Under the pieces are notes generated by a model, which was not told the origin of the DNA, searched no databases, and saw only the letters and a program-made list of their open reading frames with translations. This document shows positions 18,234 through 26,222 of a stretch of DNA of 64,000 nucleotides, piece after piece (the stretch's first letter is position 1; the number at the start of each line of letters is the position of its first letter). The position numbers and the translations under genes are program-made. Source of the DNA: CAZUNO01 sp964621445 [NCBI: Candidatus Hadarchaeota archaeon] (GTDB taxonomy: Archaea > CAYQAE01 > CAYVLA01); contig CAZUNO010000010.1 of NCBI GenBank assembly GCA_964621445.1, positions 25,456-89,455 on the forward strand. The letters run 5' to 3'.

Positions 18234-19439
18234 TTAGTTTTCGATTTTTGTTTCAAGTCTTGTAGTAACTATCTCTGAGTAGAGTTTCCTTTTCACCATT
18301 AGTGACCAGATGATTACTCCACTGATAATTGAAATCGCGGTGACCGTCATCCATTCCGTTATATAGACCCAGCGCAAGGCCCTTTTCCTAAGCCTTGCGG
18401 AATCTTGAGAGAGTTCCGTTAACCCCTCTATAGCTTCCCTGATTGATTCAATTGACTTCTGATACTCGCCGGACAGATAATAATTACTAGCAGTCCCTCT
18501 TTTGGCGTCCAAATTATCTATCTTGGTGTGAAGAGGGCCCGTATTGGCACCAAATTTGTCTATGAAATCAATTAATGATAGCATAAGGGCTTTCTGTTCA
18601 CCATACTGGGTAAATGCAGATCTTAGAGCATTTGCAAGTTCAGGGTCCTCCGGGACAGGAACCTGGGATGTATAGTAGATGCTATTGATAACAAAATCAG
18701 CGAAATATTTCCAACCCCTCACCATTTTGGAGGAGACACAGTCCCATCCCGCAGGAAGTGCCAATGTTCTACCCTCACCATAATCAGTTGAAACGATGGC
18801 ATCCTGCTTTCCGTTCTTCCACCTGGCGTGCAGGACCGCCCCCGGCCGTGCCTCGACCACACCGAGGTTTCCCGGAGGACCACCGTAGGGCTGGCGTTCG
18901 AAACCTGGAAGACCAACCACCGGGGTTTCCTGGACTATTTCCACGTAGAGGGGGTTTTTAACCGTCTTCTCAAGTATAACGTCAATGGGCCAAGCATCAT
19001 ATATTGGCGATTTCATCCAGTCCCATGGACAATTACATGCCTCTATGATATTGCAGCTATGATACCCCATTTCAACTAGGACAAGCCCCAGTCCCGAATC
19101 ATATATTGCGTCATGTATCCACATCTGTTGGAAATCGGTGAAAATCCCAGGCCGGGCGTCGAGGTACTTTATGGAGTCTATCGACTCAATCATTCTTTTT
19201 TCCGTGCGTGGAAATATGGTGCGAACGTATCTCCTGGCTTCATCCGGGGGTGCACTCACACCAGATCTAATGGTGCCAAAGTGGTGGATCCTGGGATCGG
19301 ATTGAATCACACTCATCACATACTTGTTCTGCCCGTTCTGCTCTCCAACCACTAGAATGCGAATTCTGCCGGTATTGGGATCGACCTTCGGCCCAGCTAG
19401 AGCCGGATGAATAAGGATTAGGAGACAGAGGATTACCAT
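18234..19439 (-). CDS. Exported GATase-like protein with coiled coil and C-terminal membrane anchor (paralogue 3)
   Basis: About 401 residues from the ATG at 19439; an ATG at 19517 would overlap the upstream gene by 53 bases and add a hydrophilic lead before the signal peptide. The layout is that of paralogue 2: signal peptide, GRIRILVVGEQ, IFPRT, WIHDAI, RPGAVLHARW, STDYGEG, KFGANT, coiled coil with YYLSGEYQKSIESI, WVYITEW, then VIWSLMVKRKLY and a TTRL tail. The strong match with paralogue 2 across the whole length supports recent duplication. It begins 25 bases after the stop of the unknown exported protein upstream. Confidence 0.77.
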   Translation of the reverse strand: MVILCLLILIHPALAGPKVDPNTGRIRILVVGEQNGQNKYVMSVIQSDPRIHHFGTIRSGVSAPPDEARRYVRTIFPRTEKRMIESIDSIKYLDARPGIFTDFQQMWIHDAIYDSGLGLVLVEMGYHSCNIIEACNCPWDWMKSPIYDAWPIDVILEKTVKNPLYVEIVQETPVVGLPGFERQPYGGPPGNLGVVEARPGAVLHARWKNGKQDAIVSTDYGEGRTLALPAGWDCVSSKMVRGWKYFADFVINSIYYTSQVPVPEDPELANALRSAFTQYGEQKALMLSLIDFIDKFGANTGPLHTKIDNLDAKRGTASNYYLSGEYQKSIESIREAIEGLTELSQDSARLRKRALRWVYITEWMTVTAISIISGVIIWSLMVKRKLYSEIVTTRLETKIEN

Positions 19440-19464
19440 AGAAGATGATTTGACATGTGTAATC

Positions 19465-20316
19465 TTAGACTCCCTCCGATGACAGGAAACTGGGTAATGA
19501 AGTTTGATACTCTCCATTCGTAAAAATCAACACAAGGTGCAGCATGCTTTTCCTGGTGGGGACCATGGCCGGGTTGATAGCAAAGCTAATGAAGATCTGG
19601 TCCTCCTTTTCTAGACCGTCGAAAATCAGCTCTCCTACAGGAGGCGCCTTTTCCATCCTTATGCTGGTCCCCTGCTCAGATACCCTCTGTGAAAACCTAG
19701 TTAGATTTTCGTTTCTCTGAATCGTAATATCTATTATGGATCGATTTCGGTGGAGGAAAAAATCCCGGCTGCCGCGGAAATACTGGAAACCACCACCCTC
19801 TCCTTTGGGATTGAGGAATACATGCCCGGTGTGAAGCGTTCGAGTAACGGGATTGGGGGCAATCACCCTATGGGGATCGGTCAAATCGTGGACCATCCCC
19901 TGGTAATTAGTACCATGGCCAAAAATCTCGAATTCCGTTTCAATAGTTCTATTCCGAACATGAGGGTAGTTTTCCATGCTGGAAATCATGGAATTTAACT
20001 CGGGGATTTCCAGGAATAATTCTGACCAGGAGATATTCTGGGAACGGTTTGTTTGGGGTAGAAGAGATGTCTTATTCTCAAGGCATAGAAAGCTAATCTC
20101 AAGGCGCTCAATTGGTTTTCGTGCGACAAGACCAAGACTATAGGCGTAGCGTCCTTCCTCATTCGGAATCCTATAACCCGAATGGACTGTGGGTAGATTC
20201 CATCCATGCTTAAGGACCTCTATGGGTTCCTCGGGTTTCTCGCCCACGAAAAGGACGAATGCCGCCGTGGATACCACCAGGGCGATGATGATAATGCCGA
20301 GAAGTCGTCTATCCAT
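19465..20316 (-). CDS. Membrane-anchored exported protein of unknown function
   Basis: A 283-residue protein with one N-terminal membrane helix (about 5-25) and a large outer domain predicted to be beta-rich, with many Asn-x-Ser/Thr sites (for example in ENKTS, NRSQN, RNRTI and NENLT) that would suit archaeal N-glycosylation. No domain is recognised. ATG at 20316 is chosen: it overlaps the last eight bases of the upstream gene, indicating coupling, whereas an in-frame ATG at 20391 would add an unlikely lead. It belongs to the four-gene cluster of GATase-like membrane proteins. Confidence 0.7.
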   Translation of the reverse strand: MDRRLLGIIIIALVVSTAAFVLFVGEKPEEPIEVLKHGWNLPTVHSGYRIPNEEGRYAYSLGLVARKPIERLEISFLCLENKTSLLPQTNRSQNISWSELFLEIPELNSMISSMENYPHVRNRTIETEFEIFGHGTNYQGMVHDLTDPHRVIAPNPVTRTLHTGHVFLNPKGEGGGFQYFRGSRDFFLHRNRSIIDITIQRNENLTRFSQRVSEQGTSIRMEKAPPVGELIFDGLEKEDQIFISFAINPAMVPTRKSMLHLVLIFTNGEYQTSLPSFLSSEGV

Positions 20317-21310
20317 TGTCGAGATCACCCTGGCGTGAAGTTGATGTAAAGCAGTATCTATATACCATAGCCAGTGTTGCTCCCACGGCAAGGATCACCA
20401 GCGCATATCTCAGATAAAGAATTTGCTTTTGGTTTTCCGACGCCCTCCTTACTTGATCCTTGACCTGCATCATTTCCTCTTCATAATCGGTTGAGTCGGA
20501 TTCCCACTGGGTAGATTTGTCCTGATATCGATTCTCTCGATTCCATGCATAAAGGACCGAATTGGAGAACAATATTCTGAATTCTTCTTGGGAGGTGAAA
20601 TGACCGAAATATGTTGGAACATCCGGAATTGAATCTCCGGTAAAACCGGCAAATGTAATGCATGTACCTTGGGATTCGTGGACTAGCAGAGCGGGGGCCC
20701 CGCGGGTCGATTCCCGATAAAGGACCGTGACATCGTTCTCGTTTCCCGGGGGAACAAGCTCCCCGGTTTCCTTATCTATATGCATGATTATTCTTTGAGT
20801 CCGTATTGAGAAGGATCCAATATCCTGGTTTATTTTATTCCTCTCATCAATATTCAGTGTGTGGGAAAATGTACCGGAGTTCCTATCGTATTCACCGGTC
20901 AAGTAGTAACTTGCATTTAGGGCAAACACGTCATTACTGGCATTGCGCGTTGTTGACTGCCAGCCCGCAAAACCCATTCCGATGATTCCTCCACCTTCAT
21001 CAAAGAAGGTTTTGAGATGTTCCCCCATTCCCTCGTCCTTATCGTGATTAAAGACTCCAACCAAAACCTTGACATAGGGAAAATAGATCATGGCTCTAAA
21101 CAGTTCTGGGTCCGAAAGCACGATCACTTCGGCTTCAAGCCTTGAATCTGACCTGATGATATTGGCCAACTCTTCTCCATAACCTCTATTTCCTTGAGAA
21201 TAGATGAGGACCAAAGGCATAGGGTCCCCTGTTTTCTCCCCAAAAGCAGCGATCGGAAATAATGAAGAAAGGGCAAACAGGCAAAGGAATATGCTGACCA
21301 GGCTTTTCAC
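20309..21310 (-). CDS. Exported GATase/ThuA-like protein with C-terminal membrane anchor
   Basis: 333 residues: signal peptide at 1-24, then an alpha/beta domain starting PLVLIYSQGNRGYG, with an FFDEGGGIIGMG turn where a type-1 glutamine amidotransferase would carry its nucleophile elbow (no Cys here), a coiled-coil stretch near 275-300, and a membrane helix near 303-322 followed by a short tail. It is the first gene of a four-gene minus-strand cluster and overlaps the next gene by 8 bases. It shares architecture, but not the FGANT signature, with the other GATase-like proteins. Confidence 0.72.
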   Translation of the reverse strand: MKSLVSIFLCLFALSSLFPIAAFGEKTGDPMPLVLIYSQGNRGYGEELANIIRSDSRLEAEVIVLSDPELFRAMIYFPYVKVLVGVFNHDKDEGMGEHLKTFFDEGGGIIGMGFAGWQSTTRNASNDVFALNASYYLTGEYDRNSGTFSHTLNIDERNKINQDIGSFSIRTQRIIMHIDKETGELVPPGNENDVTVLYRESTRGAPALLVHESQGTCITFAGFTGDSIPDVPTYFGHFTSQEEFRILFSNSVLYAWNRENRYQDKSTQWESDSTDYEEEMMQVKDQVRRASENQKQILYLRYALVILAVGATLAMVYRYCFTSTSRQGDLDNG

Positions 21311-21420
21311 GTTCTCGAGGTGGCTTTCTCCTCATTTTTAAGTATTGCTGGGATCATCCCTCAAATAAGCTTCAGAAATAGCGGACTCTGCATTTTTTTT
21401 GTTACCCTATGCGAATTCAA

Positions 21421-22305
21421 TCAGGTCCCCACGATCAATTTCCTGGTGTAAGATAGTGATCTGCTGGCTAGCCTGTCTAGGTTGTCCTCCGAGGTTCCTC
21501 CTTCCACCGTGGAGCACATCTCGTATGAGAGGAATCCATCGAAACCGACCTCCTTAAGTGAGTTTATGAAGGTCCCATAATCGACGGCTCCAGTTCCCAT
21601 GGGCACGGCTAGGACCCGTCTAAATGTGAAGTAGTCGCCTTTACTCCGTCCATACACGAACCTATAGTCGCTGGTATGGCTGTGCATGATCAAGTCACCA
21701 CACTTCCGGACGGACTTGGAGAGGTTCTCCCCCCTCTCAGCCAGGAGAGGGGCATCTAAAATTACTCCAAGAGATTTTGACCCGATCTCTTTAACCAGAG
21801 CCAATATCTCATCGGTGTACGAAGCCAGTGAGGAGTGATTCTGGAGCCCGATTCTGACCCCCTTATCACCGGCCATGTCACAAGCTTCACCCAGGCTTTC
21901 CACCATCCAGCTCCACTGCTTTTCGAAGGGAACCCCAGGATGCCGGTACCCGGAGTAGACCCTGACAAGGGGGCAATTCAATTCTCTAGCCATGTCCAGA
22001 ACGGAATCCAGGTACACGAGTTCCTTCTCCAGTGGGGCCATATCCGGATGCTCCATTCCCCGCGAGAAATCATGATAGCTTGCGAGACATGATATTTCTA
22101 GCCCTGATGACTCTACCTCATCTCTAATCTCGGTTAGCTCGGACCGACTGAAGTCCAAGGGAGACAAATGAGGCCGCTTTGCCATTAATTCTATACCGTC
22201 AAAGCCCAATTTCTGAGCTTTTCGAATGAATTCCGAGACTGATAGTACAGTCTCCGCTCCCCATACGCCGGAATATCCTACAGAATGCAAAGCAACCTTC
22301 ATCAT
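21421..22305 (-). CDS. Sugar phosphate isomerase/epimerase-like TIM barrel
   Basis: A 294-residue AP-endonuclease-2/xylose-isomerase-like TIM barrel. Strand ends carry the usual metal ligands: GFDGIELMAKR, the RVYSG strand, IGLQNHSS, LGVILDAP and FLSYEMCS, the last with the closing Glu. Such proteins isomerise or epimerise sugars or act as sugar-acid dehydratases. No signal peptide. It stands alone, 110 bases upstream of the GATase-like cluster on the same strand. The substrate is not readable. Confidence 0.85.
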   Translation of the reverse strand: MMKVALHSVGYSGVWGAETVLSVSEFIRKAQKLGFDGIELMAKRPHLSPLDFSRSELTEIRDEVESSGLEISCLASYHDFSRGMEHPDMAPLEKELVYLDSVLDMARELNCPLVRVYSGYRHPGVPFEKQWSWMVESLGEACDMAGDKGVRIGLQNHSSLASYTDEILALVKEIGSKSLGVILDAPLLAERGENLSKSVRKCGDLIMHSHTSDYRFVYGRSKGDYFTFRRVLAVPMGTGAVDYGTFINSLKEVGFDGFLSYEMCSTVEGGTSEDNLDRLASRSLSYTRKLIVGT

Positions 22306-22491
22306 ATCGCCATCTAATTATTACCCAACTAATTTGAAAAGCTTGCCCCTGGACCTCTTAGCATATACCATTTGAATCTAGTATAGGATCATATCATCAC
22401 TTACCCCGGTATACCTGCAATAATGATATTGAGGAGGGATACAGGCCTGGGAACAAAGTACTGCTAGATTAAAGTTCTGGGAGGATCAACT

Positions 22492-23220
22492 TCATTTCAA
22501 TCTGTAGTATATCCTCCGATTATTCTTTCCCTTGTTCTTTGCTTTTATGAAGACAACCTCCCCAACTTCCTTAAGGTTTCGGACATGGCAACCGCCATCA
22601 GCCTGTTTATCGATCCCTTCTATCTCGACAATTCTCAACTTCTCTATCTTGGGTGGAAGAGCCGAGGCCAGCTTAACCACTTCCGGTATTTTCATGGCTT
22701 CGGACCTGGGTAGCCAATAGGAGTTCACCGGTATATCCTGCTTGAAAAGTTCATTGGCTCGATCGATATACTCTTGGAACATATCCTTGTCAAAATCCTC
22801 AAGATCAAAATCAAACCTGCTCCTATCAACCTCGATATTATTTCCTGTAACCAGAGCTCCCGTTTCCTGGCAGATGAGAGATATGAGAGCATGTGCCGCG
22901 GTGTGACTACGCATCAGAGTATGACGTCTATCCCAGTCAAGGATGCATTTGACCTCATCTCCTGCCTCAAGGCCTTCCCTGTTTACCTCATGTGAAATTT
23001 TGCCGGAGAATTTGCCAACGTACTCCACTTCAAAAATTTCCTCCCCCCTGATTATTTTTCCTTTGTCATAGTCAACCCCTCCGCTCTTCGGGTAGAATAT
23101 TGTTCTGTCCAGAACAACGTACTTATCATCCTTTACCGACTTCACTGTCGACTTGCATTCTCGCTTGTAGCAATCCTGGAGGTACAAAGGGATATCCGCC
23201 GGCGGTTCACAGCCTTTCAT
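22492..23220 (-). CDS. AlaX-like alanyl-tRNA editing domain protein, divergent
   Basis: 242 residues from the ATG at 23220, supported by GAGGAAG five bases upstream. It keeps the zinc ligands of AlaX (HTAAH and the later GGCHVRN), but the glycine motif is changed: FYPKSGGVDYDKG in place of the usual YPxGGGQxxDxG, and the CxxxH spacing block reads ADGGCHVRN. So it is a second, diverged AlaX paralogue; the first is at 3 kb. It may edit another mischarged tRNA or only bind. An AlaX-type name is secure, its specificity is not. Confidence 0.8.
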   Translation of the reverse strand: MKGCEPPADIPLYLQDCYKRECKSTVKSVKDDKYVVLDRTIFYPKSGGVDYDKGKIIRGEEIFEVEYVGKFSGKISHEVNREGLEAGDEVKCILDWDRRHTLMRSHTAAHALISLICQETGALVTGNNIEVDRSRFDFDLEDFDKDMFQEYIDRANELFKQDIPVNSYWLPRSEAMKIPEVVKLASALPPKIEKLRIVEIEGIDKQADGGCHVRNLKEVGEVVFIKAKNKGKNNRRIYYRLK

Positions 23221-23363
23221 AATTCTTCCTCGTAAGTAGAGCGATTTGAACACAAATAGATTTTACCGTCCTTATGGCATGTAACCTTAATTCCGGGGCG
23301 TTATTGGGAGCAACGCAACAGAGAAATAGGACCCTTTTCGGAGAAGTCATTGGAGAATCAGAG

Positions 23364-24185
23364 ATGGATCTCGAAGTAAGATATCATATGATGCGCCCCG
23401 AACAGGTGGTAGAACGACGAAGAGATTGTCCCGTTGCCTATATCCCGATTGGTAATCTCGAGTGGCATGGCGTCCATAACCCTATGGGTTCCGATACCTT
23501 ACAGGCCGAGGGTTTAGCCATAATGTGTGCCCAAAAAGGGGGAGGATTGGTCTTTCCCCCATTATATTATGGAGAGAGCAGACTGGAGTCCTTGATGGAA
23601 GCCACCTCCTCCGACAGAGGGGAAATCGCCAGGGGAATGGAACTTTCACCGGATAACTTTTCTCCGCAATGTCACCCCTTTGGCAAGACCGAGCAGGTTT
23701 TAAATTATCAGAAACTCCTAATCCACATCCTGGCAGAGGCCGAATCATTGGGTTTTGAATTGGGGGTCCTCGTAGCCGGGCACTATCCGTTAATAGACCA
23801 TGCGAGGTCAGCGGTGCTCATCTTCAATCAAAGACACTATAGTAAGCGCCAGGGAATGCTGGCCTGGGCCTTTGTGGACTATCTTTTGATAAACGAACAA
23901 TATCCTGAAGCCGGTGATCATGCCGGCGGTTGGGAAACCTCTCACCTGCTAGCTCTACACCCTGACTCGGTGGAATTGGATGCACTTCCACCGAATGGGG
24001 AGAAAATCGTTGGTACTGGGTGGTCGATGGATCCCAGAGATTCAAACGCCAGCTTTGGAAGGGAAACCCTGGAAGCAGCAGCCGAAATCGCGGTCCGGAA
24101 GGTTAAGCATAGGCTTGAAAATAAACATATTTACCGCCAACATGGCTGTTCACTACAGGAGGGGTTGTGGAAGGAGAAAGATTGA
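23364..24185 (+). CDS. Creatininase family amidohydrolase-like protein
   Basis: 273 residues from ATG 23364 (GGAG nine bases upstream); an in-frame ATG at 23274 would add 30 residues lacking family similarity. Family marks are IPIGNLEWHGVH followed by MGSDT, corresponding to the creatininase metal-binding E-x-H-G-x-H and D residues, FPPLYYG, GVLVAGHYP in place of the usual GHGGN, and DHAGGWETS with the last metal ligand. These enzymes open cyclic amides such as creatinine or FAPy intermediates. The changed GHGGN block hints at a different substrate. Confidence 0.8.
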   Translation: MDLEVRYHMMRPEQVVERRRDCPVAYIPIGNLEWHGVHNPMGSDTLQAEGLAIMCAQKGGGLVFPPLYYGESRLESLMEATSSDRGEIARGMELSPDNFSPQCHPFGKTEQVLNYQKLLIHILAEAESLGFELGVLVAGHYPLIDHARSAVLIFNQRHYSKRQGMLAWAFVDYLLINEQYPEAGDHAGGWETSHLLALHPDSVELDALPPNGEKIVGTGWSMDPRDSNASFGRETLEAAAEIAVRKVKHRLENKHIYRQHGCSLQEGLWKEKD

Positions 24186-24232
24186 TCCTTTTATCTCCAT
24201 TAAATCCAGTTTAGAGATGAGGGGATGAAGCA

Positions 24233-24778
24233 TTGAACTTGACGCTGCTACCGCTAGGAGATCCGGCTTCAAATGTCCTGGACATGCTCTGTATTGGTGT
24301 GCCCAGATGCTTCTACTCGATTTTCACGACCTGCAAGATCCAAGAAGAACAGGACCTCCCAGGGGATGCATACAACCCGGATCGGAATCAATATGATTCC
24401 TCAATTGTATTGAACAACATTGGGCATACCCCCGAATTGCCAAAATCAGGTAAGCTATTAGGTGTCACCCAACGTGATATGTATGCTGGAGATCTCAATT
24501 TCGTGTTCGGCCAGGCCCAATGCCCGGGCTCTATAGCCGTGATCTCCACCCATCGTTTAATTGATACTGATAGGGAAGGGCTATTTCTGGAACGAAATTT
24601 GAAGGAGGCCACACACGAGATAGGGCACACTTTTGGTTTAAGACACTGCTCCAATCAAAGATGCGCCATGAGTTTTTCCAACTCCATCCTGGATGTTGAC
24701 AGAAAGCTGCCCCTTTTTTGCGCGAATTGCAGGAATATGTTGGGTCTAGAATCAAAAAGTAACGCGACATGTTCATAA
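24233..24778 (+). CDS. amzA: Archaemetzincin zinc metalloprotease
   Basis: A 181-residue metzincin-type peptidase. It has the family's extended motif HEIGHTFGLRH (128-138) followed by C139, C144, M146 (the Met-turn) and a CANC pair at 163-166 that binds the structural zinc. TTG start with a GAGGGG ribosome-binding site; the N terminus NLTLLPLGD is typical of archaemetzincins. The protein is cytoplasmic and its substrates are unknown in archaea generally. It ends in an AT-rich stretch with a perfect hairpin at 24830. Confidence 0.93.
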   Translation: MNLTLLPLGDPASNVLDMLCIGVPRCFYSIFTTCKIQEEQDLPGDAYNPDRNQYDSSIVLNNIGHTPELPKSGKLLGVTQRDMYAGDLNFVFGQAQCPGSIAVISTHRLIDTDREGLFLERNLKEATHEIGHTFGLRHCSNQRCAMSFSNSILDVDRKLPLFCANCRNMLGLESKSNATCS

Positions 24779-24829
24779 CAATAATACTTTAGAAACATAC
24801 TAAAATATTCAATATAATGCAATAATACG

Positions 24830-24861
24830 GATAAATACGCCAAATTCTTGGCGTATTTATC
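24830..24861. repeat. Perfect 14-bp inverted repeat (hairpin) after amzA
   Basis: Two perfectly complementary 14-base arms (24830-24843 and 24848-24861) flank a four-base ATTC loop, in an AT-rich intergenic stretch. It starts about 50 bases after the amzA stop and is followed by ATTTTT, so it could be a terminator. It also lies just upstream of a TATA box, so an operator role is possible. Confidence 0.6.
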
Positions 24862-24887
24862 ATTTTTCACACTAAAATTCCGAAATA

Positions 24888-24895
24888 TTTATAAG
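24888..24895 (+). promoter_or_regulatory. TATA box upstream of a small reading frame
   Basis: TTTATAAG, a strong archaeal TATA box, is centred about 40 bases before the GTG at 24931. It predicts a start of transcription near 24917 and hence a short leader of about 14 bases with a GAGG. Confidence 0.4.
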
Positions 24896-24930
24896 ATAGT
24901 AGGCAACTCTCAATACGAGGATCCGACAGG

Positions 24931-25086
24931 GTGGATCTGGAGCAATCGGCCATGCAGACCAGCCTCAGTATGTGCCCAAATGAAGTGCCTAACGGAACCT
25001 TCGGAGAAGACACTCAAAGGCTGGTCAACCACGCCCCCCTCCTCGTCTGCCTAGTTCTCGGCTTCTTGTTTCCCTCCCTGCGATAA
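24931..25086 (+). CDS. Putative small protein with C-terminal membrane helix
   Basis: A GTG-initiated frame of 51 codons in the 380-base gap between amzA and the sialidase-like gene. The N-terminal half is polar with one Cys; the last 17 residues (APLLVCLVLGFLFPSLR) would make one membrane helix. A TATA box at 24888-24895 and a GAGG at 24917 precede it. The rest of the gap (25087-25158) shows a short GCAGGG/CCCTGC hairpin and nothing else. A non-coding RNA is an alternative. Confidence 0.3.
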   Translation: MDLEQSAMQTSLSMCPNEVPNGTFGEDTQRLVNHAPLLVCLVLGFLFPSLR

Positions 25087-25158
25087 TAGAACTCCCTTCC
25101 CTGAAACCAAATGCAGGGCCGCCCTGCCGTGATCCCCACTTCGATCCAGACCCAATTT

Positions 25159-26205
25159 CTATAGGGAGATTATCTCATCCTTAGCGAGGATATATCCTCT
25201 TATCTGGGCCTTTGGAGCATCGTCAACGATGTAATTAACGATGAGGATGGAGTCATCTTCCCTAATACACCACCCAGTGTACCCGGTGTCCGGAGAGGTG
25301 CTTCTATCATAATCTATGGGAAATATGCGACCTCCCGCACCATCTTCTAATCCGTCAAATAGCATCCCGGGGTCCATGATAGCTCCAAGAACTAGGGTGT
25401 TCTTCATCCCTTGTCCTATGTAGCATCTGTAGGTCACAAGAACCTTTTCTTTCCACCACTCGGCAACCGGTCTGTGGCATCCAGGTAGAGGAAGGGTTTC
25501 CGGCTTTTCCCATTCCCCCAGTTCCGGTTTCAATATGGCTTTGTATCCGGGTCGACCTAGGCCGGAGTTCTCCCTCATGATAAATAAAAGGCTCCCTTCA
25601 TGATTCAAAAGCGATCCCTCACATAGGTTCAGATCCGGATCAGCGGCCACGATTGTCGGCTGACACCAGTTCTTCCCATCAGATGATGTCCAGAGCAACT
25701 GTCGAAGATTTCCCGTATATGGTGAGAGATCATGAGTTCCCAGAGCTAAGGTGCCATCGGGAAGATCTCTCACCTTGTCCGGAACGATGCCCTGAACGCC
25801 GGTAGGTTCTGGTCCTTGCCAATTCTGACCGTCATTGCTCCACCACAGGTATACCTCAAATTCCCGGGTGGTTCTTTCGGATTCCGGCCATTTTGTTAAA
25901 TCGCAAGCCAAAACAAAACGATCCCCCATAACCTGCGAAATTCGAGGGCAGTTCCATCCTGCAGTCTTATTCACCGAGCCTCTGGTCTCGGATATTATCT
26001 TTCTCCGGGTCCAGGTGGAACCGCCATCGGTACTGGATCTGGTGACGATGCGAGTAAAATTACCTGGTACATGTCCCTGGCTCTCGCGATAAACGCAGAC
26101 CAGAGTTCCGTCATTCAAACTAACAACATCAGGAAAGCACTCGTAAACCGAGTCATTCCTGGATATCGTAAAGTACTCCAAGAGTACACCGTTACTCAGA
26201 AGCAT
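25159..26205 (-). CDS. Sialidase-like BNR-repeat protein
   Basis: A 348-residue predicted six-bladed beta-propeller of the sialidase superfamily. Three Asp-box-type repeats are visible: SSTDGGSTW, WSNDGQNW and SSDGKNW. VCVYRESQG near the start and FIMRENSG further on resemble the Arg and Glu-containing strands of exo-sialidases and related BNR hydrolases. No signal peptide, so cytoplasmic. It probably removes or recognises a sugar, but planctomycete-type BNR proteins often act on substrates other than sialic acid. Divergent from the GH2 gene, 17 bases apart. Confidence 0.75.
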   Translation of the reverse strand: MLLSNGVLLEYFTISRNDSVYECFPDVVSLNDGTLVCVYRESQGHVPGNFTRIVTRSSTDGGSTWTRRKIISETRGSVNKTAGWNCPRISQVMGDRFVLACDLTKWPESERTTREFEVYLWWSNDGQNWQGPEPTGVQGIVPDKVRDLPDGTLALGTHDLSPYTGNLRQLLWTSSDGKNWCQPTIVAADPDLNLCEGSLLNHEGSLLFIMRENSGLGRPGYKAILKPELGEWEKPETLPLPGCHRPVAEWWKEKVLVTYRCYIGQGMKNTLVLGAIMDPGMLFDGLEDGAGGRIFPIDYDRSTSPDTGYTGWCIREDDSILIVNYIVDDAPKAQIRGYILAKDEIISL

Positions 26206-26222
26206 CCAGACTAATCACCTTT

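Noticed and set aside
24848-25054. A 68-codon plus-strand frame in the gap after amzA.
   Set aside because: It begins inside the hairpin arm and has no start signal; the other frame (GTG 24931) fits the promoter better.
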